Shown: one piece after another, positions 45,790 through 55,151 of the stretch
How the letters are laid out: every line of letters begins with the position of its first letter
Position numbering within the stretch: position 1 is the stretch's first letter
DNA from: Bacteroidaceae bacterium
Lineage (GTDB): Bacteria; Bacteroidota; Bacteroidia; Bacteroidales; Bacteroidaceae
Length of the DNA stretch: 63,997 bases
Assembly (NCBI GenBank): GCA_017546785.1
Contig: JAFYRW010000016.1
Span: 1 to 63,997 of the forward strand
Direction of reading: 5' to 3'
Position numbers and translations under genes: made by a program
Notes under the pieces: generated by a model
What the model was told of the DNA's origin: nothing
The model's input: the letters and a program-made list of their open reading frames with translations, nothing else
Databases searched by the model: none

Positions 45790-45945
45790 ATGTCTTGCTT
45801 AAGAGCCTTATTAGCTATCATTTTCCCACCTCTTGCTGTATGTGACAAGGGTTGTGGCTCATTTCTCATTGTAACGTTGCTTACTTTTTTCGGATGGATT
45901 CCTGGAGTAATTGCCGCACTAATAATTCTGAATAAGAATAATTGA
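45790..45945 (+). CDS. Pmp3/YqaE family small membrane protein (UPF0057)
   Basis: A 51-residue protein starting SCLRALLAIIFPPLAV and continuing DKGCGSFLIVTLLTFFGWIPGVIAALIILN. This is the full two-helix Pmp3/YqaE signature, including IFPPLAV and GWIPG. Family members sit in the cytoplasmic membrane and are linked to salt stress and membrane potential. The ATG lies 21 bases after the tRNA-Gly CCA with no terminator between, so both are probably on one transcript. A terminator follows. Confidence 0.92.
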   Translation: MSCLRALLAIIFPPLAVCDKGCGSFLIVTLLTFFGWIPGVIAALIILNKNN

Positions 45946-45974
45946 ATTGAACAAAAATAATAGCTATATAGTTG

Positions 45975-46014
45975 AAAGTGTCTGTGTCAAAAAAAACAAT
46001 ACAGACACTTTTTA
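45975..46014 (+). terminator. Terminator after the tRNA-Gly/Pmp3 unit
   Basis: AAAGTGTCTGT at 45975-45985 pairs with ACAGACACTTT at 46001-46011, followed by T bases; the loop is 15 bases and A-rich. Confidence 0.75.
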
Positions 46015-46048
46015 AATAAAAAATATCTTTATAAACCATATAAACAAA

Positions 46049-46618
46049 ATGACAAACGATTCGAATTTTGAATATTTGCGTGAATTTGAGACAAAAATTC
46101 AGAATGAGCTTTTAAAATTGTGTACCTCTTATAAATTCCTCAATGGCTCATTGCTCTCGTCCGAGGATGTTGAGGCACGATGGGAAGCTCTATCACTCGA
46201 TTATATTGCCGATGCTGTGGCGCAGATAAACGAGTATCCGGCGGTGGCGGTTGCTTGGGCCGGTTATATGGGAATGGCTGTAGCGCACCGTTGGGACGAC
46301 AATTGGGAGCAATATTCTAACGAGGAGTATCGTGCGCTGTATGGCGAAAATGGCTTTGATGATATGGACGAGCATATTCTGCGCGATATTGTAGGGTTGC
46401 CGCTCGACTCGCAGGAGGCTAAAGATATTGAGGAGATGATGCGTCGTTGCGCCTATTCGTTGCTGTCAATTATAAGACACGAGAATATTGAGCCGCAGAG
46501 CCCTATGGCCTATTATACTTTTGCTCGTGCGGCAAAGGTAATGTATCGTATAGGTGCATCGATAGAACTTAAACGATTGGGGTATAAATTTGAGAAAGTT
46601 GATATGCCTACTTGTTGA
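46049..46618 (+). CDS. Conserved-looking cytosolic protein, unknown function
   Basis: A 189-residue soluble protein without signal peptide or membrane segment. It is acidic and mostly helical, with an aromatic-rich stretch (AHRWDDNWEQYSNEEY) followed by GENGFDDMDEHILRDI and a helical C-terminal half. No known family or catalytic motif was recognised. It follows a terminator and has an ATG preceded by AT-rich sequence; a promoter was not identified. Confidence 0.7.
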   Translation: MTNDSNFEYLREFETKIQNELLKLCTSYKFLNGSLLSSEDVEARWEALSLDYIADAVAQINEYPAVAVAWAGYMGMAVAHRWDDNWEQYSNEEYRALYGENGFDDMDEHILRDIVGLPLDSQEAKDIEEMMRRCAYSLLSIIRHENIEPQSPMAYYTFARAAKVMYRIGASIELKRLGYKFEKVDMPTC

Positions 46619-46707
46619 TTTATCGACTTTATTGCCATTAAATGTTAAATAGATATTATTTTTAATAAAAATTGAGATAAAATAGAGCTTAATTCTATAT
46701 TAGACTT

Positions 46708-46715
46708 TATATTCG
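46708..46715 (+). promoter_or_regulatory. Candidate -7 box of metY
   Basis: TATATTCG followed by CG fits the TAnnTTCG variant, 61 bases before the ATG. Confidence 0.4.
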
Positions 46716-46775
46716 CGAATTGTAAAAAGTATAGTAACACATACGAAATAACTTAAACTGAAATTTAGAAAAACT

Positions 46776-48059
46776 ATGGCAAAGGATTTAAAGATGGGTA
46801 CACTTTGTGTACAGGCAGGCTGGAGTCCCAAAAAAGGTGAGCCTCGTGCCTTACCTATTTATCAGAGTACAACATTCAAATATGAAACAAGTGAGCAGAT
46901 GGCTCGTCTGTTCGACCTCGAAGATAGCGGTTATTTCTATTCTCGTTTGCAGAATCCTACAGTAGATGCTGTGGGCGCAAAAATTGCGACTCTCGAAGGC
47001 GGTATTGCTGCTGTGATGACAGCTTCGGGTCAGGCTGCGAATTTCTATGCGATATTCAATATCTGTCAGTCGGGCGACCACTTTGTATCGACAACAACAA
47101 TATACGGCGGTACATATAACCTTTTCTCGGTTACAATGAAGAAACTCGGTATAGAGGTTACATTTGTTGATGCTGATGCTCCTGCCGAGGAGATTGAAAA
47201 GGCTTTCCGTCCCAATACAAAAGCATTGTTCGGAGAGACAATTTCTAACCCCAGCGTGAATGTGCTCGATATTGAAAAGTTTGCGGCTATTGCCCACAAG
47301 CACGGTGTGCCCTTGATTATCGATAATACATTTGCTACTCCTATGAACTGTCGTCCTTTTGAGTGGGGTGCCGATATTGTAACCCATTCAACAACAAAGT
47401 ATATGGATGGTCACGCTGTTGCTGTTGGTGGCGCAGTCGTAGATAGCGGTAATTTCGATTGGGAGGCTTATCACGACAAATTCAAAGGATTGACAGAACC
47501 CGACGATTCTTATCACGGACTGACATATACAAAGGCTTTCGGAAAAGCTGCCTATATAACAAAGATGGTTGCTCAGCTTATGCGTGACCTCGGCTCGATG
47601 ATGGCTCCCGAGAATGCTTTCTTGCTCAATCTTGGTCTTGAAACATTGCATCTTCGTATGAAACGTCACTGCGATAATGCTCAGAAGATAGCCGAGTATC
47701 TGCAGAATCATCCTAAGGTTGCTTGGGTCAATTATTGCGGATTACCCGATAGCAAATATTACGATCTTGCAAATAAATATCTCCCCAATGGCGCTTGCGG
47801 TGTAATGGCGTTTGGCGTAAAGGGTACAAAGGAGGATGCTATCCGCTTTATGGACAGCCTTGAACTTATCTCAATTGTTACTCACGTAGCAGATGCGCGC
47901 TCTTGTATTCTTCATCCTGCGAGCCACACTCATCGTCAGCTCTCTAACGAGCAGTTGATTGAGGCTGGTGTTGCTCCCGACCTAATGCGTCTGTCGGTAG
48001 GAATTGAGGATGTAGAGGATTTGATAGCAGACCTTGAGCAGGCTCTCCAGCTTATATAA
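46776..48059 (+). CDS. metY: O-acetylhomoserine sulfhydrylase
   Basis: A 427-residue PLP enzyme of the Cys/Met metabolism family that makes homocysteine from O-acetylhomoserine and sulphide. The start TLCVQAGWSPKKGEPRALPIYQST and YFYSRLQNPTVDAV are typical of MetY, and the PLP lysine is K208 in HSTTKYMDGHAVAVGG. The related cystathionine synthases are shorter (about 380-400), so length favours MetY. pgeF starts two bases after its stop. Confidence 0.92.
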   Translation: MAKDLKMGTLCVQAGWSPKKGEPRALPIYQSTTFKYETSEQMARLFDLEDSGYFYSRLQNPTVDAVGAKIATLEGGIAAVMTASGQAANFYAIFNICQSGDHFVSTTTIYGGTYNLFSVTMKKLGIEVTFVDADAPAEEIEKAFRPNTKALFGETISNPSVNVLDIEKFAAIAHKHGVPLIIDNTFATPMNCRPFEWGADIVTHSTTKYMDGHAVAVGGAVVDSGNFDWEAYHDKFKGLTEPDDSYHGLTYTKAFGKAAYITKMVAQLMRDLGSMMAPENAFLLNLGLETLHLRMKRHCDNAQKIAEYLQNHPKVAWVNYCGLPDSKYYDLANKYLPNGACGVMAFGVKGTKEDAIRFMDSLELISIVTHVADARSCILHPASHTHRQLSNEQLIEAGVAPDLMRLSVGIEDVEDLIADLEQALQLI

Positions 48060-48061
48060 TA

Positions 48062-48847
48062 ATGGAGATTCTCCCCGAGATTCTGGAATATGAGATAGGG
48101 GAGGGGGCTTTTGCCTTCTCCACCACACGTAGAGGCGGTGTAAGCGTTGGTGCTTACACCGCATTCAATATTACTCATTATTGTGGCGACGATATTGCTT
48201 GTGTGGCAAAGAACAGGAGCTTGCTTGCCGCGCTTTTAGGCATAGAGGAGCGGAATATTGTGTTGCCGCGTCAGACACATTCTGCTGAATGTCTGTGCAT
48301 CGACGAGCGTTTTTTTGCATCCTCTCTCGATGAGCAGAATGAATTGCTGCAAGGTGTAGATGCTGTGATGACAGACGTAAAGGGCGTGTGCATAGGAGTC
48401 TCTACTGCCGACTGTATCCCTATTCTTTTGTACGATGAAAAACATTTTGTTGTTGCTGCCGTACACGCCGGATGGCGCGGTACCGTGGCAAGAATATTAG
48501 AAAAGAGTATTGCAACAATGATGGCACGTTACGATACGAATCCTAGCAATATTAGAGCTGTGATTGCTCCGGGAATATCATTGGAGGCCTTTGAGGTTGG
48601 CGATGAGGTTTATGCTGCATTCTCTGATGCAGGCTTTCCAATGCAGCAGATAGCACGTTTATATGGCAAACGTTGGCATATTGACCTTTGGGAGGCCAAC
48701 CGTCTGCAGTTGATATCCTGCGGCGTTGCTGCCGAATCGATAGCTGTGAGAGGTATATGTACATTCACTAATTGCGACGACTTTTTCTCGGCAAGGCGGT
48801 TAGGAATAAATTCTGGTAGAATATTCAATGGTATAATGCTGAAGTAA
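48062..48847 (+). CDS. pgeF: Peptidoglycan editing factor PgeF (laccase-domain protein)
   Basis: A 261-residue YfiH/DUF152-family protein. It has RQTHSAECL, GVSTADCIPILLYD and VAAVHAGWRGTVARI, whose His, Cys and His form the metal site. In E. coli, PgeF removes wrongly placed serine from peptidoglycan precursors; other members have purine nucleosidase-like activity. Two bases after metY, so certainly the same transcript, though no functional tie is apparent. Confidence 0.93.
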   Translation: MEILPEILEYEIGEGAFAFSTTRRGGVSVGAYTAFNITHYCGDDIACVAKNRSLLAALLGIEERNIVLPRQTHSAECLCIDERFFASSLDEQNELLQGVDAVMTDVKGVCIGVSTADCIPILLYDEKHFVVAAVHAGWRGTVARILEKSIATMMARYDTNPSNIRAVIAPGISLEAFEVGDEVYAAFSDAGFPMQQIARLYGKRWHIDLWEANRLQLISCGVAAESIAVRGICTFTNCDDFFSARRLGINSGRIFNGIMLK

Positions 48848-48850
48848 ACG

Positions 48851-48886
48851 ATTGTCCCCTTAGAATCGCAATTCTAAGGGGACAAT
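48851..48886. terminator. Perfect 16-base inverted repeat after pgeF
   Basis: ATTGTCCCCTTAGAAT (48851-48866) and its complement (48871-48886) flank a CGCA loop. The T-tract after it is broken (CTGTTTCTG), so its strength as a terminator of pgeF is uncertain. Confidence 0.55.
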
Positions 48887-48930
48887 CTGTTTCTGTAGAG
48901 TAGTCGGTTGCTTACGACTCAACTTCTTAT

Positions 48931-48969
48931 AGACAAAAATCTCCTTATGGCATATGCCATAAGGAGATT
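48931..48969 (-). terminator. Terminator of the nuo operon
   Basis: A perfect 32-base palindrome at 48938-48969 (AATCTCCTTATGGCAT and its complement), followed on the minus strand by a run of T, 22 bases past the nuoN stop. Confidence 0.85.
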
Positions 48970-48990
48970 CTAATTCTGTTTATATATTTT

Positions 48991-50409
48991 TTAAAATGCT
49001 AATTTGTCGATGTTAATGTAGACTATGCTGCATATTCCCAAAAGAACTATTCCGGCAAAGCAGATAACCAGACTGAGGCGTGTGTAAAGGTCGCATTTTA
49101 TCTTTTGTACGGGGTGCTCATTGGGGGTTATGAACATAGCCTTTACAATAAGCAGATAGTAATAAAGTGATATTACAGTGTTTATGAGGGCTATGAATAC
49201 AAGCACCCAGAATCCGGCGTCGAACGCACTCATAAATACAAAGAACTTGCTGAAGAATCCGGCAAAGGGAGGTATTCCTGCCAACGAGAAGAGGGCAAGA
49301 GTCATAAGCAACGCGAGACGGGGATTGGTTGAGTAGAATCCGTTAATTGTCTCTCGGCGTACTCCGTGACGTGTCTGCTGCTCGATACTCTCTATAACTC
49401 CGAACACAGCAAGATTAGCTACAATATATACCAATATATAGAATACCATTGCTGTCATTCCTTTTGCATTTCCTGCAATTACGGCAAGCATAATGTATCC
49501 TGCCTGCGAAATGCTGCTGAATGCCATAAAGCGTTTGATATTATGCTGCTTGATGGCAAAGAGATTGGCAATAGTGATGCTGGCAACCGTCAGAATATAT
49601 AACAGTGTTTGCCATTGTGGCACCATATTCGAGAATACTTTTGTAAGCACGACAAAGAGTGTGAACACTGCGGCGCCTTTAGAAATAACAGATAGATAGG
49701 CTGTGACGACAGTGGGCGCTCCCTGATAGCTATCGGCTGTCCACAAATGGAATGGCACAAGAGATATCTTGAATCCTAATCCTACAAAGAACATCACAAG
49801 AGAGAATATGTGTATGGGGGTTCCTGTGAGTATTGTGGGCATATCATCGAAATAGAGGGTTCCTGTTATTCCGTAAAGATAGGATATTCCGAACAGCATA
49901 ATGGCCGATGAGAACATCGACGACAGGATATATTTAATTCCTGCCTCGGCTGAATTGTGGCGGTATTTGTCAAAGGCTACAAGGCAGGCCAAAGGTAGCG
50001 ATGCAAGCTCTATTCCTATGAATAGAAGCAGAAAATGGCGAGCGCTCATCATAAAGTACATTCCTATCAAGGTGCTTAGCATAAGAACGTAGAATTCTCC
50101 CTGTTTGTAGTATGTGTATGAGCCGCGGAGCCATCGGTGTGCCTGCAGTATGACGAGCAATGTTCCGAATGTAAGCAGTGCCTTTACAAAAGATATCATC
50201 GGATTGTTGTAGTACATTCCTCCGAAGAGTGTCTGCTCCTCTCCAGATGTTATACAAATGTATGTGTGTGCAATGAGCAACAGGCATACTATTCCGTGGA
50301 AAATACGGCGATAGCGTCCTGTGGCTACAAGGTCGAAAAGGAATATCATCACGAAAACACCCAATAGGCTTATTTCGGGTGTCATTGATAGAAATTGTAA
50401 ATAATTCAT
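48991..50409 (-). CDS. nuoN: NADH-quinone oxidoreductase subunit N
   Basis: A 472-residue antiporter-like membrane subunit of complex I, with about 14 hydrophobic helices and the conserved family region [29 protein letters not shown]. It carries one of the proton channels of the membrane arm. Last gene of the nuo operon, 10 bases after nuoM. Confidence 0.95.
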   Translation of the reverse strand: MNYLQFLSMTPEISLLGVFVMIFLFDLVATGRYRRIFHGIVCLLLIAHTYICITSGEEQTLFGGMYYNNPMISFVKALLTFGTLLVILQAHRWLRGSYTYYKQGEFYVLMLSTLIGMYFMMSARHFLLLFIGIELASLPLACLVAFDKYRHNSAEAGIKYILSSMFSSAIMLFGISYLYGITGTLYFDDMPTILTGTPIHIFSLVMFFVGLGFKISLVPFHLWTADSYQGAPTVVTAYLSVISKGAAVFTLFVVLTKVFSNMVPQWQTLLYILTVASITIANLFAIKQHNIKRFMAFSSISQAGYIMLAVIAGNAKGMTAMVFYILVYIVANLAVFGVIESIEQQTRHGVRRETINGFYSTNPRLALLMTLALFSLAGIPPFAGFFSKFFVFMSAFDAGFWVLVFIALINTVISLYYYLLIVKAMFITPNEHPVQKIKCDLYTRLSLVICFAGIVLLGICSIVYINIDKLAF

Positions 50410-50419
50410 ACTGTATATA

Positions 50420-51904
50420 TTATGGCTGTATGTTTGAGATAATGTTTGCTACGTCTCCTCCAATGAGATTGCTCATCCACATAGGGGCAATGCCAAGAGC
50501 TGCTACGCAGGCAATAAGGCATATTACAGTGAAACGCTCGTCCCACGTTGCGTCGGTGAGCTTAAGATGCTCGCTGTCTGTCGGCACTCCGTAGAGTATT
50601 TTACCGACCACTCGCAGAATGTATACGGCTGTTATCACTATGCTTGTGCAGGCAATGATTGTTACCACGCGGTGGAATATGTCGTCTATCGAGAATGCTC
50701 CTACAAAGATTGTCATTTCGGCAACGAATCCGCTGAATCCGGGGAGTCCTAAATTGGCGAATCCTGCAATTACGTATCCTACAGCAAGGAAGGGCATAAT
50801 CTTCATCAGTCCTTGCATCTTTCTTATGTCGCGTGTGTGGGTACGACCGTATATCATACCTATAATGGCAAAGAAGAGTGCTGTCATAAGTCCGTGTGAG
50901 AGCATCTGTAATATTGCTCCGGTGCAGGCGGTGCGTGTCATCATAAGCAGGGCAAAGAGCACCAATCCGCAGTGTGATACTGACGAGTAGGCGTTTATAT
51001 ATTTAAGGTCAGTCTGGCTTATTGCGCTCAATGCTCCGTAGACGACGCTTATTGTAGTCAATATTATAAATAGCCAAGCAAGGTCGTTGGCTGCCTGAGG
51101 CAATAGATACATTGCTATTCTAAAACAGCCGTAGCCTCCTAATTTCATTAGAACGCCTGCGTGCAGCATAGATACCGATGTTGGTGCGCTCGCGTGTCCG
51201 TCGGGGCTCCACGTGTGGAAGGGGAAGAGGGCTCCAAGAACTCCGAATCCTATAAATGTCAGTGGGAAGAATATATATTGAATATTCACGGGGATATTGC
51301 CTAATGCTGCAATTTCGTGAATGTTCATTGTTGTAGCTCCGCTACCAAAATATATTCCGAGAATTCCCATCAGCAGGAATGCTGAACCACCCATTAGCAT
51401 AAGGGTAAGCTTCATTGCCGAATATTCTTTCTTGCCGCTGCCCCATACTCCTATGAGCAGATACATTGGGATAAGCGCTGTCTCGTAGAACATAAACATT
51501 GTGAAAAGGTCGGTCGAGATAAAGAATCCGTATACTCCCAATGTAAGCAGGGTGTACCACAGGAAGAACTCTTTTGTCTGCGGTTTTATTCTCCACGATG
51601 CGAATGTTCCTGTAAATACTATTATCGATGATAGTAGTATCATTGCAACAGAAACTCCGTCTACGCCTATCGAATAACAGATGTTGAGTGTAGGATACCA
51701 ATGCCAAGAGTCGCAATAGAGCTGTGCAGCCGATACTCCGGCGTTACGCTGCGCAATAAAATCGATAGTAAGATAGACCGATAGTGCCAACAGCAATGTT
51801 GAGCCTGTCACCATTGTCGCGCGTATCTGTTTTATATTGCGGCTGATGAACAGCGCCAATAGCATTGATAAAGGTATAAATATAAATAGGTTCAGAATAT
51901 TCAT
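50420..51904 (-). CDS. nuoM: NADH-quinone oxidoreductase subunit M
   Basis: A 494-residue antiporter-like subunit of complex I. It has [26 protein letters not shown] (with the key Glu in the helix) and [33 protein letters not shown], both hallmarks of NuoM. It forms a proton path in the membrane arm. Between nuoL and nuoN, with 15- and 10-base gaps. Confidence 0.96.
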   Translation of the reverse strand: MNILNLFIFIPLSMLLALFISRNIKQIRATMVTGSTLLLALSVYLTIDFIAQRNAGVSAAQLYCDSWHWYPTLNICYSIGVDGVSVAMILLSSIIVFTGTFASWRIKPQTKEFFLWYTLLTLGVYGFFISTDLFTMFMFYETALIPMYLLIGVWGSGKKEYSAMKLTLMLMGGSAFLLMGILGIYFGSGATTMNIHEIAALGNIPVNIQYIFFPLTFIGFGVLGALFPFHTWSPDGHASAPTSVSMLHAGVLMKLGGYGCFRIAMYLLPQAANDLAWLFIILTTISVVYGALSAISQTDLKYINAYSSVSHCGLVLFALLMMTRTACTGAILQMLSHGLMTALFFAIIGMIYGRTHTRDIRKMQGLMKIMPFLAVGYVIAGFANLGLPGFSGFVAEMTIFVGAFSIDDIFHRVVTIIACTSIVITAVYILRVVGKILYGVPTDSEHLKLTDATWDERFTVICLIACVAALGIAPMWMSNLIGGDVANIISNIQP

Positions 51905-51919
51905 AGTCTTTGGTTCTTT

Positions 51920-53845
51920 TTATGCAAGGTATATCAATATTAGGATTAGCAATAGCGCTCCGCTGAGGAACCATATATTGTAGCTCTGTATGTTTCCGCT
52001 TTGCATAGGACGCACGTGGTTGCTTAATTTTTGTGTCATCGATGCTATCTTGTCGAGGCTGCCGTCAATCACATTGCGGTCGAACCAAGCGATAGGGCGG
52101 CTTATTCCGTTAAAGATAATCTTCTTTGTTATAAAGAGCCACAGCTCGTCTATATAGAATCGATTGTAGGCTGCTTTTATGAATCCTTTAAGATGTGTGT
52201 TAATGTATATTGTAATCTTGCTGTCGCCCTTTCGGTACATTATTGTCGCTATTGCTATGCTTGCCACTGCGAGTGTTATGCTTGCTATGGCAACCGCAGG
52301 CTGAAGGTGTATGCTGTACGATTCTCCGTTGCTGCTGATGAATTCTCCGAAAGGAATGAATCCTGCAATGCTGCTTATTACAGCAAGAATGATTAGCGGC
52401 AATGTCATTACAAACGGTGCTTCGTGAGGCTTGTGGGGCTTCTCTTCTCTCTCTCTGGCATTGTAGGCTGCAAGCTCCTCTTCGTAGTGGCTCTTACCCC
52501 AGAATATAAGGTTGTAGAGTCGGAACATATAGAATGCTGTTATTGCAGCTATGATGCTCATAAATACTCCCATTGTGGTTGAGAAATTGTAGCAGGCTGC
52601 CAGAATCTCGTCCTTACTGAAGAATCCGCTGAAAGGGGGTATGCCGGCTATTGCAAGGCAGGCTATCAGGAATGTGATATGTGTGATGGGCATATATTTT
52701 CTAAGGCCGCCCATATTGCTCTTTTCGTTGCTGTGGACTGCGTGTATGATGGCACCCGCTCCTAAAAAGAGCAATCCTTTGAACATTGCGTGGGTGAAAA
52801 GATGGAACATTGAGGCCATATAACCTAATCCTCCATCGTGTGGGTTGCTTGATGTACATACTCCCAATGCTACCATCATAAAGGCTATCTGCGATATTGT
52901 GGAGAATGCAAGCACTCGTTTAATGTCTGTCTGAACGCAGGCTACTACAGCCGCATACAGTGCGGTGAATGCTCCAACGTATGCTATTATGTGAAGAACA
53001 TCGGGGGCGTATCCTATGAACAGAGGGAAGAGACGCGCTACAAGATATACTCCGGCAACAACCATTGTGGCTGCGTGTATGAGTGCCGACACAGGAGTAG
53101 GGCCTTCCATTGCATCTGGCAGCCATATATGCAATGGGAACATTGCACTTTTTCCTGCTCCTCCCACGAACATTAGTCCAAGCGACAATGGCAACATTGA
53201 ACTTGCGGCCATCAGCATAGTCTCGTTTACCGAGAAAGAGAATGTCTTGGTATAATATCCGTAGATGAGTATTCCTATCAAGAAGAAAAGGTCGGCGAAT
53301 CGTGTTACTATAAAGGCTTTCTTTGATGCTGCTATTGCTTTTGGGCTGGTGTAATAGAAGCCAATCAATAAGTATGACGATACTCCCACAAGCTCCCAGA
53401 ATAGGTACATCTGAAAAATGTTGGTGGCAACAACCAATCCCAGCATAGAGAATGTGAAAAGCGACAGGAATGCGTAGTAACGCTGGAATCCTCTCTCGCC
53501 TTTCATATATCCGAGCGAATAAATGTGTACCATCAGACTGACTGTAGAAATTACAATGAGCATCATTACCGATATCGGGTCGAGCAGAATGCCCATATCA
53601 ATACTGAGTGTTCCGGCGAATGGTAGCCACGTATAGTCGTAAGGAATAAGGGTGGGGAATGTTCCCTCGTCGCCTCGTCCTCCACCAAAATATATTACAG
53701 CAACAGTGTATGCTAATATTGTTACAACCGACAATGATACAGTGCCGATAGTGCCTGCTAATTTATGCGGCATTTTTGATCCGCATAATCCCAGAATTAA
53801 GAAACTGAGCAGCGGCAATATAAGTATGAAAATACAGAACTGCAT
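51920..53845 (-). CDS. nuoL: NADH-quinone oxidoreductase subunit L
   Basis: A 641-residue antiporter-like subunit, the distal part of the membrane arm. It has LFWELVGVSSYLLIGFYY and FPLHIWLPDAMEGPTPVSALIHAATMVVAGVYL; the extended C-terminal region includes the long lateral helix, ending in a hydrophobic anchor helix. It sits between nuoK and nuoM. Confidence 0.97.
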   Translation of the reverse strand: MQFCIFILILPLLSFLILGLCGSKMPHKLAGTIGTVSLSVVTILAYTVAVIYFGGGRGDEGTFPTLIPYDYTWLPFAGTLSIDMGILLDPISVMMLIVISTVSLMVHIYSLGYMKGERGFQRYYAFLSLFTFSMLGLVVATNIFQMYLFWELVGVSSYLLIGFYYTSPKAIAASKKAFIVTRFADLFFLIGILIYGYYTKTFSFSVNETMLMAASSMLPLSLGLMFVGGAGKSAMFPLHIWLPDAMEGPTPVSALIHAATMVVAGVYLVARLFPLFIGYAPDVLHIIAYVGAFTALYAAVVACVQTDIKRVLAFSTISQIAFMMVALGVCTSSNPHDGGLGYMASMFHLFTHAMFKGLLFLGAGAIIHAVHSNEKSNMGGLRKYMPITHITFLIACLAIAGIPPFSGFFSKDEILAACYNFSTTMGVFMSIIAAITAFYMFRLYNLIFWGKSHYEEELAAYNAREREEKPHKPHEAPFVMTLPLIILAVISSIAGFIPFGEFISSNGESYSIHLQPAVAIASITLAVASIAIATIMYRKGDSKITIYINTHLKGFIKAAYNRFYIDELWLFITKKIIFNGISRPIAWFDRNVIDGSLDKIASMTQKLSNHVRPMQSGNIQSYNIWFLSGALLLILILIYLA

Positions 53846-53850
53846 AGGAT

Positions 53851-54162
53851 TTAGTGTTTAAGTTCTCTCAGCTTTTTAATGTGAATGGTGTGCATATTGC
53901 GATAGACATTTATTATGATTGCTATGGCAACGGCAGTCTCGGCTGCGGCAATTCCTATTCCGAAGAGTGTGAAGATATATCCCTCGAGATAGTCGGTGTG
54001 CGAATAGGCGTTGAACACAGCAAAGTTAATGTCTACAGCATTGAACATAAGTTCGGTGCTTATGAGCAACGAAATAAGATTTCGTCGGGTGAAGAAACCA
54101 AATATTCCTATAAAGAATAGAATGGCCGATAGTATCAGATAATATTCCGAAGGTATTGTCAT
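53851..54162 (-). CDS. nuoK: NADH-quinone oxidoreductase subunit K
   Basis: A 103-residue three-helix membrane subunit. It has LISTELMFNAVDINF and AIGIAAAETAVAIAI-type helices carrying the conserved glutamates that link the antiporter subunits. Five bases after nuoJ and five before nuoL. Confidence 0.95.
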   Translation of the reverse strand: MTIPSEYYLILSAILFFIGIFGFFTRRNLISLLISTELMFNAVDINFAVFNAYSHTDYLEGYIFTLFGIGIAAAETAVAIAIIINVYRNMHTIHIKKLRELKH

Positions 54163-54167
54163 AGTGG

Positions 54168-54677
54168 CTATTTTTTACGTGCTATAAGAATTGCTCCAAC
54201 CATACAGGCCAACAGCAGGATACTGAGAACCTCGAATGTGAGTACGAAATTATATTTGTCCGTTCCCATAATGGTATTTCCTAATTTCTCCATAGAGACA
54301 CCGGCGGAACTGAATTTTCCGGTAACGAACGACGTGCTGCGGATAAGATAGATTGTAAGGCTTAATCCTGCAGCGGAGGTTGCAAGGCCGGCTAAATATC
54401 GTAGCTTGGACGTGTGGGTAATATCGACACTACCTTTGCCGATAAGCAGGATGGCAAAGACAAAAAGCACGACAATACCACCGGCGTATACTGTTATCTG
54501 TGCTGCTCCAAGAAATGTATAGAACAGGCTGAAATATATTCCAGCCGTACCAAAGAGTACGAACAGCAGATAGGTGGCGGCTCTCATAATCTTGCTCGAT
54601 ATTACGGCTGCAACGGCTGCTGCAACCATTAGCAGAGATAATATGCCGAATATTATAATGTTTGTAGTCTCTTCCAT
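54168..54677 (-). CDS. nuoJ: NADH-quinone oxidoreductase subunit J
   Basis: A 169-residue membrane subunit with five helices; AATYLLFVLFGTAGIYFSL and AQITVYAGGIVVLFVFAILL are typical. The start at 54677 (MEETTNIIIFG) was chosen; the frame extends further but overlaps nuoI. It helps couple quinone reduction to proton transfer. Five bases after nuoI. Confidence 0.95.
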   Translation of the reverse strand: MEETTNIIIFGILSLLMVAAAVAAVISSKIMRAATYLLFVLFGTAGIYFSLFYTFLGAAQITVYAGGIVVLFVFAILLIGKGSVDITHTSKLRYLAGLATSAAGLSLTIYLIRSTSFVTGKFSSAGVSMEKLGNTIMGTDKYNFVLTFEVLSILLLACMVGAILIARKK

Positions 54678-54682
54678 ATAAA

Positions 54683-55129
54683 TTATTTGTTGAGTCTTAT
54701 TACTAATTTCTTGCGGTCGAACACAGCATTCTCGAATTGGTTGTTGAATGCAATGGCATCTTTGGGGCAAGCATTTACGCATAGCTGGCAGAACATACAG
54801 CTGCCAAGGTCGTAAATATATTCGTCGAGCACCTTCTTGCTCTTTCCGCTCTCTTCGTCTACAATGTTCTTTGTCTTTACTATGATTGTGCTGTTGGGGC
54901 AGGCCGACTGACACAATCCGCAGGCTATGCATTTGTTGTTGCCATTCTCGTCGAGAGGCATATAGAGCATTGCTCTGTGACGCTCCGATATTTTGAGCGT
55001 TGCTCTATTTTCGGGGTACTGCTCGGTTACTTTCGGGGTAAAGAACTCCTTGAGGGTTGTTCTTAATCCTGTGAGCAACGATGCCGAAGCAAATAGAATA
55101 CCTCCTATATATGTTTCACTGAATTTCAT
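54683..55129 (-). CDS. nuoI: NADH-quinone oxidoreductase subunit I
   Basis: A 148-residue peripheral subunit with two four-cysteine 4Fe-4S sites, CIACGLCQSACPNST and CMFCQLCVNACPKDA, carrying electrons towards the quinone site. Because nuoEFG are absent, this subunit or NuoB would receive electrons from an outside donor such as ferredoxin. Between nuoH and nuoJ. Confidence 0.96.
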   Translation of the reverse strand: MKFSETYIGGILFASASLLTGLRTTLKEFFTPKVTEQYPENRATLKISERHRAMLYMPLDENGNNKCIACGLCQSACPNSTIIVKTKNIVDEESGKSKKVLDEYIYDLGSCMFCQLCVNACPKDAIAFNNQFENAVFDRKKLVIRLNK

Positions 55130-55151
55130 ATTAGCTGTAAATCTTTTTTAT

